Below are positions 32,989 to 43,379 of a DNA stretch of 64,000 bases, in pieces. The notes beneath the pieces are model-generated. The model had not been told where the DNA came from. It saw only the letters and a list, made by a program, of their open reading frames with translations, and made no database searches. Source of the stretch: JADJYF01 sp050186725 (GTDB taxonomy: Bacteria; Pseudomonadota; Gammaproteobacteria; Ga0077536); contig JBFWYG010000017.1 of the NCBI GenBank assembly GCA_050186725.1, positions 1 to 64,000 of the forward strand. Direction: 5' to 3'. Both the position numbers and the translations under genes were made by a program. Positions within the stretch are counted from its first letter, which is position 1, and the number at the start of each line of letters is the position of its first letter.

Positions 32989-33774
32989 ATGGCTTCAGCA
33001 CTCAACATCGCCCAGACAGGTCTCGACGCACAGCAGACGCGGCTGTCGATCATCTCCAACAACCTGGCGAACGTCGCCACCACCGGCTTCAAGAAGAGTC
33101 GGCCGAACTTCGAGGACCTGCTCTACGAGACCGTCGCCCAGCCGGGCGCGTCGTCGTCGCAGAGCACCGAGCTGCCCTCGGGCCTCATGCTCGGCACCGG
33201 CGTACGCACGGTCTCGACCGCCAAGATCTTCACCCAGGGCACGCTGAACCAGACCGAGAACGCGCTCGACGTCGCCATCCAGGGGCGTGGCTTCCTGCAG
33301 GTGCTGCTGCCGGACGGCTCCACCGCCTATACCCGCGACGGCGGGCTCTCGATGAACTCGCAGGGCCAGCTGGTGACGTCCTCGGGCTACACGCTCGACC
33401 CGGCCATCACCATTCCAGCCGAGTCGCTGTCAGTGACCATCGCGCCGGACGGCACGGTCTCCGCGCTCACCGCCGGCAACACCGCGCCGACCCAGGTCGG
33501 CAACATCCAGGTGGCGGACTTCATCAATCCGCAGGGCCTGCAGCCCATCGGTCAGAACCTTTTCAAGGAGACGGTCTCGAGCGGCAATCCGCAGACCACC
33601 ACGCCTGGTCTGAACGGCACCGGCACCCTGGTACAAGGCGCGGTGGAAGGCTCGAACGTGAATGCCGTGGAAGAGCTGGTCGACATGATCGAGACCCAGC
33701 GCTCCTACGAGATGAACTCCAAGGCCATCCAGACCGTGGACGAGATGCTGCAGTTCGTCACCCAGCAGCTGTAA
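32989..33774 (+). CDS. flgG: Flagellar distal rod protein FlgG
   Basis: The 261-residue rod protein has the conserved start MASALNIAQTGLDAQQTRLS, then ISNNLANVATTGFKKSRPNF and YETVAQPGAS (the FlgG-specific segment that stiffens the rod relative to the hook). Further blocks are ENALDVAIQGRGFLQV, NQTEN and the C-terminal MIETQRSYEMNSKAIQTVDE. The size equals that of typical FlgG (about 260). flgH begins 16 bases after its stop. Confidence 0.96.
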   Translation: MASALNIAQTGLDAQQTRLSIISNNLANVATTGFKKSRPNFEDLLYETVAQPGASSSQSTELPSGLMLGTGVRTVSTAKIFTQGTLNQTENALDVAIQGRGFLQVLLPDGSTAYTRDGGLSMNSQGQLVTSSGYTLDPAITIPAESLSVTIAPDGTVSALTAGNTAPTQVGNIQVADFINPQGLQPIGQNLFKETVSSGNPQTTTPGLNGTGTLVQGAVEGSNVNAVEELVDMIETQRSYEMNSKAIQTVDEMLQFVTQQL

Positions 33775-33790
33775 GCGCGGAGCACACCTC

Positions 33791-34519
33791 ATGAACCTTC
33801 ACCTGACCCGCGCGCTGCGCATGTGCCTCGCCGCGCTGCTGCTCGCGAGCCTCGCCGCCTGCGAGGCGCCGCCGCGGCGCGATCCGGAATTCGCCGTCAC
33901 CTATCCCGCCGCCCACGCGAGCCCGGCGCCCGCGCAATCGGCGACCGGCGCGATCTTCCAGGCCGGCTACGACGTGCAGCTGTTCGAGGACCTGAAGGCA
34001 CGGCGCATCGGCGACATCCTCACCATCCGCCTGTCCGAGAGCAACCAGGCCGCCAAGTCGAACGACAACGCGGTCAACAAGAGCGGCAGCACGGAAATCG
34101 CCAACCCGACCATCCTCGGCGCCAAGCCGGCCTTCGCGCTGCCTGGTGTGCTGCCGCTCGCGGCGGTCGCGAACAACACGCTCGAGACCGATCTCGCCGC
34201 CACCAACGACTTCGCCGGCAAGGCCTCGGCCAAGCAGAGCAATTCGCTGAACGGCAACATCACGGTCACCATCGCCGACGTGCTGCCGAACGGCAACCTG
34301 GTGGTGCGCGGCGAGAAGCGCCTGAATCTCAACCAGGGCAACGAGTACATCAAGATCTCGGGCATCGTGCGCCCGGTCGACATCGGTACCGACAACACCG
34401 TGCCGTCGACCAAGGTGGCCGACGCGACCATCATCTACAGCGGCGACGGCGCCAACGCCGATTCCAGCAAGGTCGGCTGGCTGCAGCGCTTCTTCATCAG
34501 CGCGATGTCGCCGTTCTGA
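33791..34519 (+). CDS. flgH: Flagellar L-ring lipoprotein FlgH
   Basis: The 242-residue lipoprotein has a signal ending in lipobox LAAC (Cys24). The mature protein has IFQAGYDVQLFEDLKARRIG, DILTIRLSESNQAAKSN and a C-terminal KVGWLQRFFISAMSPF, all characteristic of FlgH. It forms the L ring around the rod in the outer membrane and is secreted by Sec, unlike the rod proteins. The beta-rich centre contains GNITVTIADVLPNGNLVVRG. flgI starts shortly downstream. Confidence 0.95.
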   Translation: MNLHLTRALRMCLAALLLASLAACEAPPRRDPEFAVTYPAAHASPAPAQSATGAIFQAGYDVQLFEDLKARRIGDILTIRLSESNQAAKSNDNAVNKSGSTEIANPTILGAKPAFALPGVLPLAAVANNTLETDLAATNDFAGKASAKQSNSLNGNITVTIADVLPNGNLVVRGEKRLNLNQGNEYIKISGIVRPVDIGTDNTVPSTKVADATIIYSGDGANADSSKVGWLQRFFISAMSPF

Positions 34520-34563
34520 TCGCCATGACCGATTCGACCCTCGCGCCGCGGAGCGCCTTCGCC

Positions 34564-35664
34564 ATGACCCGACTCCTGTTCACGTTGCTGGCGCTCGCCG
34601 GCGCGACCTTCGCCGCCCACGCCGAGCGCATCAAGGATCTCGCCCAGGTGGCGGGCGTGCGTGAGAACCAGCTGGTGGGCTACGGCCTGGTCGTGGGTCT
34701 CGACGGCACCGGCGACCAGACCTCGCAGACGCCCTTCACCGTGCAGAGCATCCGCAACATGCTGAACCAGATGGGCATCACCGTGCCGCCGACGGTGAAC
34801 CCGCAGCTGAAGAACGTCGCCGCGGTGATGGTGCACGCCAACCTGCCGCCGTTCGCCAAGCCGGGTTCGATGATCGATGTCACGGTGTCTTCCATGGGCA
34901 ATGCCAAGAGCCTGCGCGGCGGCAGCCTTATCATGACGCCTATGAAGGGCGCCGACGGCCAGATCTACGCCATGGCCCAGGGCAACCTGGTGGTCGGCGG
35001 CTTCGGCGTCGCGGCCAACGACGGCTCCAGCATCACGGTCAACGTGCCGAGCGTCGGTCGCATTCCGAACGGCGCGACCGTCGAGCGCGAGGTCGCCACG
35101 CCCTTCGCCCAGGGCGATTACCTGACCTTGAACCTGCACCGCCAGGACTTCACCACCGCGACCCGCATGGCGCAGGCCATCGACAAGACGCTCGGGCCGA
35201 ACTCGGCGCTCGCCGTCGACGGTTCCTCGGTGCGGGTGCTGGCACCGGCAGATCCCGCGCAGCGCGTGTCCTTCATGGCGATCGTGGAAAACGTCGAGCT
35301 CTCGCCCGGTGACGCGCCGGCCAAGGTGGTGGTGAATTCGCGCACCGGCACGGTGGTGATCGGCAACAAGGTCACGGTGACCGCCGCGGCCGTGACCCAC
35401 GGCAGCCTCACCGTCACCATCAGCAACGACCCGGTGGTCAGCCAGCCCGGCCCCCTGTCCGGCGGCCAGACCGCGGTGGTCGATCGCAACAACATCAGCG
35501 TCGAGCAGAAGAAGAACCGCATGTTCCTGTTCAACCCGGGCGTGTCCTTGGATGACATCGTGCAGGCGGTGAACGGCGTCGGCGCCGCGCCCGGCGACTT
35601 GGTCGCGATCCTCGAGGCGCTGAAGGAAGCGGGCGCGCTGCGCGCGGAGCTGATCGTCATCTGA
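34564..35664 (+). CDS. flgI: Flagellar P-ring protein FlgI
   Basis: The 366-residue precursor has a signal peptide MTRLLFTLLALAGATFAAHA, then ERIKDLAQVAGVRENQLVG, YGLVVGLDGTGDQT, a beta-rich body and the C-terminal NPGVSLDDIVQAVNGVGAAP with ILEALKEAGALRAELIVI. FlgI forms the peptidoglycan-layer P ring with FlgA as chaperone. The ATG at 34564 is preferred because GGAG lies 10 bases upstream and the length then equals E. coli FlgI; an ATG 13 codons earlier is possible. It is the last gene of the flgB operon before the REP pair. Confidence 0.95.
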   Translation: MTRLLFTLLALAGATFAAHAERIKDLAQVAGVRENQLVGYGLVVGLDGTGDQTSQTPFTVQSIRNMLNQMGITVPPTVNPQLKNVAAVMVHANLPPFAKPGSMIDVTVSSMGNAKSLRGGSLIMTPMKGADGQIYAMAQGNLVVGGFGVAANDGSSITVNVPSVGRIPNGATVEREVATPFAQGDYLTLNLHRQDFTTATRMAQAIDKTLGPNSALAVDGSSVRVLAPADPAQRVSFMAIVENVELSPGDAPAKVVVNSRTGTVVIGNKVTVTAAAVTHGSLTVTISNDPVVSQPGPLSGGQTAVVDRNNISVEQKKNRMFLFNPGVSLDDIVQAVNGVGAAPGDLVAILEALKEAGALRAELIVI

Positions 35665-35700
35665 CGGTGGGCGCGGCTAACCGGCTTTCGATTGCCGTCC

Positions 35701-35807
35701 TGTAGGGCGGGTTTCAACCCGCCGTGCACTGCGTGTCGCAAGGGATGGCCCCGCCACGAGGGCTATCCCGTAATCGAAGTGCATGGCCGATTGAAATCGG
35801 CCCTACA
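35701..35807. repeat. Head-to-head pair of REP-like elements upstream of flgJ
   Basis: TGTAGGGCGGGTTTCAACCCGCC (35701-35723) and its inverted relative GGCCGATTGAAATCGGCCCTACA (35785-35807) face each other across 61 bases. Each makes an 8-bp stem with a 2-base loop. The same two forms make up the array at 50491-50685. They lie in the 307-base flgI-flgJ gap, which also carries a sigma-54-like promoter and no gene. Confidence 0.85.
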
Positions 35808-35927
35808 CCCGCGACCGAACGGGCATCCCATGCCACCCCAGGCACACCTTGCCGCCCACTCGGCAGCCCTTGCCGCTCTGCGCCCCGCAAACCGCTCGAA
35901 GCGCGTCGATTCCTCCCTGTTCCGGGC

Positions 35928-35943
35928 TGGCACTGCTTGTGCA
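35928..35943 (+). promoter_or_regulatory. Candidate sigma-54 promoter of flgJKL
   Basis: TGGCAC-TGCTT-GTGCA fits the sigma-54 -24/-12 consensus with one mismatch; GG (35929-35930) and GC (35941-35942) are exactly 10 bases apart. It lies 28 bases upstream of the flgJ ATG and after the REP pair, so flgJKL could be transcribed independently of flgB-flgI. Confidence 0.6.
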
Positions 35944-35971
35944 TTGAGCACGACGGAACGAGCCATCGACC

Positions 35972-36940
35972 ATGACCACCAACAGCCCAGGCGCCAGCGT
36001 AGATTTCACCCGCTTCAGCAGGATGCGGACGGCCGCGCACAAGGACCAGGACGCCACCATGCAGAAGGTGGCGGACGAGTTCGAGGCGATGTTCGCCGAA
36101 ACCATGCTGAAGGCGGCGCGTGCCGCCGAGACGGGTGACGGTCTGCTGGATTCCTCCGAGACCGGCACCTACCGCGAACTGCTGGACGGCCAGCTCGCGC
36201 AATCGCTCGCGCAGACCCAGGACTTCGGCTTCGAATCCATGCTGAAGCAGCAGTTCGCCGGGGTGCTGAAGGGCCTGGAGAAGCAGCAGGCCGCCGCCGA
36301 GGCGACGAGTCCCTCGGGCCGCGCCGCGCTGCGCATGCTGTCCAGCGTCGAGTCGCCGCTTCCCGGCGGCGTGCCGGTCACCGCGCCGCGCGCGCCGGAC
36401 AGCATTTTCGGCGCGCCGAACGCGCGCGCCGACGCCGGTGACATCGATGCACGCAAGCAGGCCTTCCTCGACGAGATCTCGCCCATCGCGGCCAGCGCCG
36501 CGTCGGATCTCGGCGTCGCGCCGCGTGCGCTGATGGCGCAGGCCGCGCTCGAGTCCGGCTGGGGCCGCCACGTGATCCGCATGCCCGACGGCTCGAGCTC
36601 GCACAACTACTTCGGTATCAAGGCGAGCGGCGACTGGCGGGGCGCCACGGTGCGCATTCCGACCACCGAGTACATCAACGGCCGCGCGGTCACCGTGCAG
36701 GCCTCGTTCCGCGCCTATCCCGACGCGCAGAGCGCGTTTCGCGACTACGTCGATTTCATCGGCCAGAACCCGCGCTATCGCGAGGCGCTGGCGCACGGCG
36801 CCAATGCCGGCCAGTACGCCCGCCACCTGGAGCGCGCGGGCTATGCCACCGATCCCAACTATGCCAACAAGATCATGGCGATCCTCTCGGGCGACGGCTT
36901 CGATGGCCTCGCCGACGAAGGCGCCGGAGTGAGCAACTGA
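35972..36940 (+). CDS. flgJ: Flagellar rod cap / peptidoglycan hydrolase FlgJ
   Basis: The 322-residue protein has an N-terminal rod-cap domain (~25-100; KVADEFEAMFAETMLKAAR, YRELLDGQLAQSLAQ) and a C-terminal glucosaminidase/muramidase domain (~165-315) with catalytic Glu in QAALESGWGRHVI and the pocket SHNYFGIKASGDW. It opens the peptidoglycan so that the rod can pass and caps the growing rod. The two-domain form is that of gamma/betaproteobacteria. It is spaced 1 base from flgK. Confidence 0.95.
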   Translation: MTTNSPGASVDFTRFSRMRTAAHKDQDATMQKVADEFEAMFAETMLKAARAAETGDGLLDSSETGTYRELLDGQLAQSLAQTQDFGFESMLKQQFAGVLKGLEKQQAAAEATSPSGRAALRMLSSVESPLPGGVPVTAPRAPDSIFGAPNARADAGDIDARKQAFLDEISPIAASAASDLGVAPRALMAQAALESGWGRHVIRMPDGSSSHNYFGIKASGDWRGATVRIPTTEYINGRAVTVQASFRAYPDAQSAFRDYVDFIGQNPRYREALAHGANAGQYARHLERAGYATDPNYANKIMAILSGDGFDGLADEGAGVSN

Positions 36941-36941
36941 G

Positions 36942-38822
36942 ATGTCGGATACCTTCCAGATCGGCCTGTCGGCGCTGCTCGCCTCGCAGCGGGGTCTCGC
37001 CACCACCGGCCACAACGTCGCCAACGTCAACACCGCCGGCTACAGCCGCCAGCGCGTCACCTTCGAGACGCGCGAACCGCAGTTCGCGGGTGTCGGGTTC
37101 GTCGGCAAGGGCGTGGACGTGCAGGGCATAACCCGCATGGCCAACGAGTTCCTGGTCGACCAGCTGCGCCTCGCCACCTCCAACCAGGCCCAGGCCGACA
37201 AGCTCACCGAGCTGGTGGACCAGGTCGACACGCAGATGGGCGACGCGCTGATCTCCAAGGGCCTGCAGTCGTTCTTCGATTCGGTCAGCGACGCCAACAA
37301 CGATCCGCGCCTGACTTCCACCCGCCAGGTGGTGATCGAGAGCGCGCGCTCCATGCTGTCGCGCTTCTCCGAGGCGGAAGAGCAGCTGAACCGCATGTCG
37401 CGCAGCGTCAACCGGCAGATGACCGGCCTCATCGAGCGGGTCAACGCGCTCACCACTTCCATCGCGCGGCTGAACAAGGACATCGCGCTCGGCGCCGGTC
37501 TCGCCACGGGCGAGCCGCCCAACGACCTGCTCGACAAGCGCGACCAGTTGCTCATCGATCTCTCCAAGCTGGTCGGCGTGCAGACCCAGAGCCGCGCGGA
37601 CGGCATGGTCAACGTGCTGATCGGCGACGGCCAGCTGGTCGTGACCGGCGGCAACAACGAGAAGCTGACCGCCACCAGCAACCCGCTGGACGCGTCGCGC
37701 AGCGAGATCTCCTTCACCGTCGGCAATGCGCTGTCCCAGATCACCGATACCATTTCGGGCGGTGAGCTCGGCGCGCTGGTGGCATTTCGCGATCAGACCC
37801 TGGAACCGGCGCGGAACGCCATCGGGCGCATCGCCGCCACCTTCGCGCTCGCGGTCAACGAGCAGCATCGCCAGGGCATGGATCTGAAGGGCAACCTCGG
37901 CACCGACATGTTCAGCCTGCCGGTACCGGTGGTGAAGTCGCCGGCCAGCAATACCGGCACGGTAAGCGCGGTGTTCGACACCGCCAACATCGGCAACCTG
38001 ACCGACGCCGACTACCGGCTGAGCTATGACGGCACGAACTTCAACCTGACCAATCTGCAGACCCGCACCTCGCAGACCCTGAGCGGCGCGGGCCCGTTCA
38101 ACGTCGACGGCATCACCATCAGCGTCGGCACCGCGCCGGTCGCCGGCGACGTGTTCCTGATCCAGCCGACCAAGACCGTGCCGCGGGCGATGACGCTGCT
38201 GGTCACCGAGCCCAACCAGCTCGCGCTCGCCTCGCCGGTGCGCAGCGCGCGCGCCACGACCAACGTCAGCGACGCCAGCATCACGCGTCCCCAGGTTCTG
38301 GACCCGACCAACGCCGCGCTGCTGACCACCACGCAAATCGTGTTCGACGACCCGCCGACGACCTACAAGCTGAACGGCGCCGGCGCGAGCCTCGCCTTCA
38401 CCAGCGGCGCGGACATCGACGTCAACGGCTGGCGCGTGCAGATCGCCGGCACTCCGGCCGCCGGCGACAGCTTCACCGTGCAGAGCAACGCGGGGGGCAC
38501 GGGTGACAACGGCAACGGGCTCGCCTTGAGCAAGGTGCAGTCCACGCCGATATTGTCCGGTGGCACGGCGACCTTGCAGGAGGCCTACGGCGTGCTCACC
38601 GGCGAGGTAGGCGCGGCCGCAGAGCAGGCCCATCTCAGCAGCCAGGCGCTCGCCTCACTGACCGAGAATGCGACCGCCGCGCGCGAGGCCCTGTCCGGCG
38701 TCAACCTGGAGGAAGAGGCGGCCAACCTGCTGCGCTTCCAGCAGGCCTTCCAGGCGGCGGCGCAGGTCATCCGCGCCGCCGACCAGGCCTTCCAGTCCAT
38801 CATCAACGCGACCCGAGGCTGA
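36942..38822 (+). CDS. flgK: Hook-filament junction protein FlgK
   Basis: The 626-residue protein begins MSDTFQIGLSALLASQRGLA with TTGHNVANVNTAGYSRQRV (FlgK/HAP1 N-terminal motif) and ends with VNLEEEAANLLRFQQAFQAA plus AQVIRAADQAFQSIINATRG. The variable centre (~330-530) is Thr/Ala-rich and beta. FlgK links the hook to the filament and uses chaperone FlgN. It is the second gene of flgJKL, with flgL starting 5 bases after the stop. Confidence 0.95.
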   Translation: MSDTFQIGLSALLASQRGLATTGHNVANVNTAGYSRQRVTFETREPQFAGVGFVGKGVDVQGITRMANEFLVDQLRLATSNQAQADKLTELVDQVDTQMGDALISKGLQSFFDSVSDANNDPRLTSTRQVVIESARSMLSRFSEAEEQLNRMSRSVNRQMTGLIERVNALTTSIARLNKDIALGAGLATGEPPNDLLDKRDQLLIDLSKLVGVQTQSRADGMVNVLIGDGQLVVTGGNNEKLTATSNPLDASRSEISFTVGNALSQITDTISGGELGALVAFRDQTLEPARNAIGRIAATFALAVNEQHRQGMDLKGNLGTDMFSLPVPVVKSPASNTGTVSAVFDTANIGNLTDADYRLSYDGTNFNLTNLQTRTSQTLSGAGPFNVDGITISVGTAPVAGDVFLIQPTKTVPRAMTLLVTEPNQLALASPVRSARATTNVSDASITRPQVLDPTNAALLTTTQIVFDDPPTTYKLNGAGASLAFTSGADIDVNGWRVQIAGTPAAGDSFTVQSNAGGTGDNGNGLALSKVQSTPILSGGTATLQEAYGVLTGEVGAAAEQAHLSSQALASLTENATAAREALSGVNLEEEAANLLRFQQAFQAAAQVIRAADQAFQSIINATRG

Positions 38823-38827
38823 GTGCG

Positions 38828-40033
38828 ATGCGCGTCACCACCAACCAGATGTACAGCCAGTCGCTCGCGCGCATGCTCGAGCTGCAGGCCAGCACCCGCG
38901 ACCTCCAGACCCAGATCTCGAGCGGCAAGCGCATCTCCACGCCGGGCGACGACCCGGTGGCGGCGGTCGAGGTCATGCAGATCAACGACCGCACCAACGC
39001 CTCCACCCAGTTCGATCGCAACGGCGCGCTGGCCGAGCAGCGCCTGACCCAGGTGGACGACGTGCTGGGCGGCGTGAGCAACATGCTGCAGCGGGTCAAC
39101 GATCTCCTGCTGCAGGGACGCAGCGAGCAGCTTGGCAATTCCGACCGCGACGCCATCGCCAAGGAGATCCGCGAGCAGATGGACGTGCTGCTCGACATCG
39201 GCAACACGCGCAACGCGTCGGGCGAGTTCATCTTCGCCGGCGCCAAGGTCGGCACCCGGCCCTTCACCGCCGACGCGCTCGGCAACGTCACCTACAACGG
39301 CGACCAGACGGTGCGCGAACTGGCGCTGTCCGAGACCCGCAGCGTGGCCGAGAGCTTCACCGGCCACGACGCCTTCTTCGCCGTGCGCAACGGCAACGGC
39401 GTGTTCGTCACCGGACGCAACGCGGCCAACACCGGCACCGCCCAGATCAGTGACAACACCCTGATCAACGGCGCGGCCTACGTGGCCCACGACTACCGCA
39501 TCCGCTTCACCAGCGCGACCACCTACGACATCATCGACGACACCGCCGGCAGCAACGTCGCGACCAACCAGGCCTACGTGGACGGCTCGGCCATCAGCTT
39601 CAACGGCATGCAGGTCACGGTGTTCGGCGCGGCTGCCACGGGCGACGAGTTCAGCGTCGAACCCAGCCAGAACCAGTCCCTGTTCGTGACCCTGGGCGAC
39701 ATCGCCACGGTGCTGGAGACCGGCTACGCCAACCCGACCGAGCAGGCCAACTTCGGCTTCGACATCGACCGCGCGATCGAGGCGATGAACCGCTCGATGG
39801 AGAAGGTCGCGGAGCTGCGCTCGACCACCGGAGCGCGGCTGAACAGCATCAGCGCCCAGCGCGACGTGAACGATCAGCTGAACCTGACCCTGCAGCGCCT
39901 GCGCTCCAACCTCGAGGACGTCGACCTGGTGTCGGCCATCACCAGCCTGACCCAGCAGACCACCGCGCTGGAGGCCGCGCAGCAGGCCTTCGTCAAGGTG
40001 CAGAACCTGACGCTGTTCGACTACATCGACTGA
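38828..40033 (+). CDS. flgL: Hook-filament junction protein FlgL
   Basis: The 401-residue protein begins MRVTTNQMYSQSLARMLELQ, with LQTQISSGKRISTPGDDPV (flagellin-like D0/D1 motif), and ends with VSAITSLTQQTTALEAAQQA plus FVKVQNLTLFDYID. FlgL is the second junction protein, on which the filament grows. It is the last gene of the flgJKL group. The following 122 bases up to the small gene contain a sigma-28-type promoter. Confidence 0.95.
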   Translation: MRVTTNQMYSQSLARMLELQASTRDLQTQISSGKRISTPGDDPVAAVEVMQINDRTNASTQFDRNGALAEQRLTQVDDVLGGVSNMLQRVNDLLLQGRSEQLGNSDRDAIAKEIREQMDVLLDIGNTRNASGEFIFAGAKVGTRPFTADALGNVTYNGDQTVRELALSETRSVAESFTGHDAFFAVRNGNGVFVTGRNAANTGTAQISDNTLINGAAYVAHDYRIRFTSATTYDIIDDTAGSNVATNQAYVDGSAISFNGMQVTVFGAAATGDEFSVEPSQNQSLFVTLGDIATVLETGYANPTEQANFGFDIDRAIEAMNRSMEKVAELRSTTGARLNSISAQRDVNDQLNLTLQRLRSNLEDVDLVSAITSLTQQTTALEAAQQAFVKVQNLTLFDYID

Positions 40034-40086
40034 GGCGCGCCGCGGACCGGCAGACGAAAACGCGAAGGAGTTCGCGCATCCGCCGG

Positions 40087-40113
40087 TCAAGCGCCGCCGC
40101 CGCGCGCCGCTAG
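40087..40113 (+). promoter_or_regulatory. Candidate sigma-28 promoter of the 61-codon gene
   Basis: TCAA (40087-40090), a 15-base spacer and GCCGCTAG (40106-40113) fit the sigma-28 pattern, with the same -10 block as the cheV site. It starts 54 bases after the flgL stop. Two GC-rich hairpins follow in the leader, GCCTCGCGACGAGGC (40113-40127) and GGCGGC-CTTC-GCCGCC (from ~40125). Confidence 0.5.
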
Positions 40114-40155
40114 CCTCGCGACGAGGCGGCCTTCGCCGCCCGTGCGGAGGCTGGC

Positions 40156-40341
40156 GTGACCCCGGAACTCGAACTGCCCACCGACCACCTGCTGCGCCGC
40201 CTGCGCAGCCTGACCTGTCTGCGCCTGCGCGCCGCCCGGCGCGGCGACGATGGCCTGGCGGTGCTGATCGGGCGGGAGCGCACCGCCTGCCTCGAGGCGC
40301 TCCGGTCCGCGACCCCGGCGGTGCGTCGCATCGCCGCCTGA
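40156..40341 (+). CDS. Small helical protein, possibly FliT/FlgN-like
   Basis: The 61-residue predicted protein starts with GTG behind a strong GGAGG (40145-40149) and a sigma-28-type promoter. It is mostly helical and Leu/Arg-rich: LLRRLRSLTCLRLRAARRGD followed by GLAVLIGRERTACLEAL. The alternation of a hydrophobic helix, a short ARRGDD turn and a second helix ending in ER-x-x-CLEAL resembles the N-terminal hairpin of FliT/FlgN-type chaperones, but it is half their usual length, so this is only a suggestion. It lies between flgL and fleQ, where accessory filament genes often sit. Confidence 0.45.
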   Translation: MTPELELPTDHLLRRLRSLTCLRLRAARRGDDGLAVLIGRERTACLEALRSATPAVRRIAA

Positions 40342-40449
40342 TCCGAGTCGCCTTTCCGACGCCAGTCGTCAGCCGGGCCACTGGCTGGGGTGACGCAGTT
40401 CCGGCCGCCGCCAACCCCCCGTCGTGATCAAGTGCGCGGCAACGCTTTC

Positions 40450-40479
40450 TTGACAGCTTCCCACCCTGCGCCGTATACC
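40450..40479 (+). promoter_or_regulatory. Sigma-70-like promoter of fleQ
   Basis: TTGACA (40450-40455), an 18-base spacer and TATACC (40474-40479) give a perfect -35 and a 4/6 -10. It lies ~115 bases upstream of the fleQ GTG. A sigma-70 promoter for the master regulator agrees with the Pseudomonas flagellar hierarchy, in which FleQ is not itself sigma-54 dependent. Confidence 0.55.
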
Positions 40480-40592
40480 TGACCGCACCCGCGGGCGCCC
40501 GCGTCGGCCCTTCGACGCGCGCGCCATTGCCCAGGCGGGACTCGAGCCGCAAACACAAGCATCGCCGAGACGATGTGAGGAGCCGACACACC

Positions 40593-42041
<1,449 letters not shown>

Positions 42042-42117
42042 CGGATCTCTGACGCTCGTCGCCTCTTGGCGGCGGGTCATTTTTCTCAAGCCTCGGAAAT
42101 TAAAAGATAAATTTCCG

Positions 42118-42133
42118 TGGCATGGTCCTTGCT
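42118..42133 (+). promoter_or_regulatory. Sigma-54 promoter of fleSR
   Basis: TGGCAT-GGTCC-TTGCT matches the -24/-12 consensus, with GG (42119-42120) and GC (42131-42132) 10 bases apart. A run of A/T lies just upstream (~42095-42115). It is 59 bases upstream of the fleS ATG. FleQ should activate it. Confidence 0.8.
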
Positions 42134-42192
42134 CAAAAGCTTCCGGGTGACCGCCGCATTGACGCGGGGGTCGGAACAGAGAAGCCGAGAGC

Positions 42193-43374
42193 ATGAGCAC
42201 CGCAGCCTCCATCACCATCTCTCACCTGTGTGAAGCCCTTACCGGCCTGCGCGACATTCCACGTCAGCGTCCCGCCGCGCAACTCGAACGCGAGCTGGCC
42301 GAGGCCCGCGCCGACGAAGGCCGCGAACGGCGCGAGCGCGAGCGCCTCGCCGCGCGCCTGAACAACCTGCTGGACGCGCTGCCGGGCGGCGTGGTCGTGC
42401 TGGACCAGCGCGGCACCGTCCAGGAATTCAACCCGGCGGCGGTCGAGCTGCTCGGGCCGCTCAGCCGCGGTGAAGCCTGGGCCGGCGTGGTCGGTCGCGC
42501 CTTCGCGCCGCGCTGGGACGACGGCCACGACGTGTCCTTGACCGACGGGCGCCGTGTCAACATCGCGACCCAGGCGCTGTCCGGCGAGCCGGGTCAGATC
42601 CTGCTCGTGAAGGACGTCACCGAGACCCGCCTGCTGCAGGACCAGCTCGCCCATCACAAGCGGCTCTCGGCCAAGACCGAGATGGCCGCGGCGATGGCGC
42701 ATCAGATCCGCACGCCGCTCGCCGCGGCGCTGCTGAATCTCGGCAACCTGCGCCGCGCGCGGGACGAGGCCGGGCGCGAGCGCGCGCTCGAGCGCGGGCT
42801 CATGTCGCTGCGCAAGCTCGAGCGCCTGGTGGACGAGATGCTGCTGTTCGCCCGCGGCGGCCAGCTCGCGGTCGAAGCGGTGGAGGTGGACGCGCTGTAC
42901 GCCGCGCTCGAAGCGGCGGCTGCCGAGAACTTCCATGTGAGCGGCTTCCAGGTCGAGTTCGCGCCCTGCGCGGCCAGCGGACGCCTCTATGTCAACCAGC
43001 CCGCGCTGACCAGCGTGGTGCTGAACCTGATCGACAACGCCTGCCACGCCTGTCGCGGCGAGGGGCGCATCGCGCTGTCCGCGACCCAGGACGAGGGCCA
43101 TCTCCGGCTCCGTTTCGCCGACCAGGGCCCGGGCATTGCGGCGGCCCAGGCCGAGCAGATCTTCGAACCGTTCTTCACCACCCGCGCCAACGGCACCGGC
43201 CTCGGCCTGCCGGTGGCGCGCGCGGTGGCCCGTGCCCACGGCGGTGAGCTGACGCTCGAGGCCACCGACGGCGGCGCGTGCTTCGTCATGACGCTGCCGC
43301 TGATCGGCGCGCAGCACGCCGGCACCGATGCCCATGCGAGCGACCTGCCGGTCGCCGCCAGCCACGCAGGATGA
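42193..43374 (+). CDS. fleS: Flagellar sensor histidine kinase FleS
   Basis: The 393-residue cytosolic kinase has no membrane segment. A PAS domain (~55-145) contains LLDALPGGVVVLDQRGTVQE. HisKA has the phospho-His in AAAMAHQIRTPLAAAL (~173). HATPase motifs are VLNLIDNACHACRG, FADQGPGI and GTGLGLPVARAVARAHGG. It phosphorylates FleR, its downstream partner, as the second tier of flagellar control. The layout matches Pseudomonas FleS (about 400 residues). Its stop overlaps an in-frame fleR ATG (ATGA). Confidence 0.92.
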   Translation: MSTAASITISHLCEALTGLRDIPRQRPAAQLERELAEARADEGRERRERERLAARLNNLLDALPGGVVVLDQRGTVQEFNPAAVELLGPLSRGEAWAGVVGRAFAPRWDDGHDVSLTDGRRVNIATQALSGEPGQILLVKDVTETRLLQDQLAHHKRLSAKTEMAAAMAHQIRTPLAAALLNLGNLRRARDEAGRERALERGLMSLRKLERLVDEMLLFARGGQLAVEAVEVDALYAALEAAAAENFHVSGFQVEFAPCAASGRLYVNQPALTSVVLNLIDNACHACRGEGRIALSATQDEGHLRLRFADQGPGIAAAQAEQIFEPFFTTRANGTGLGLPVARAVARAHGGELTLEATDGGACFVMTLPLIGAQHAGTDAHASDLPVAASHAG

Positions 43375-43379
43375 TTCCC

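Noticed and set aside
42050..42090. Terminator after fleQ
   Set aside because: Only a 4-bp GC pairing near TTTTTC was found, too weak to call.
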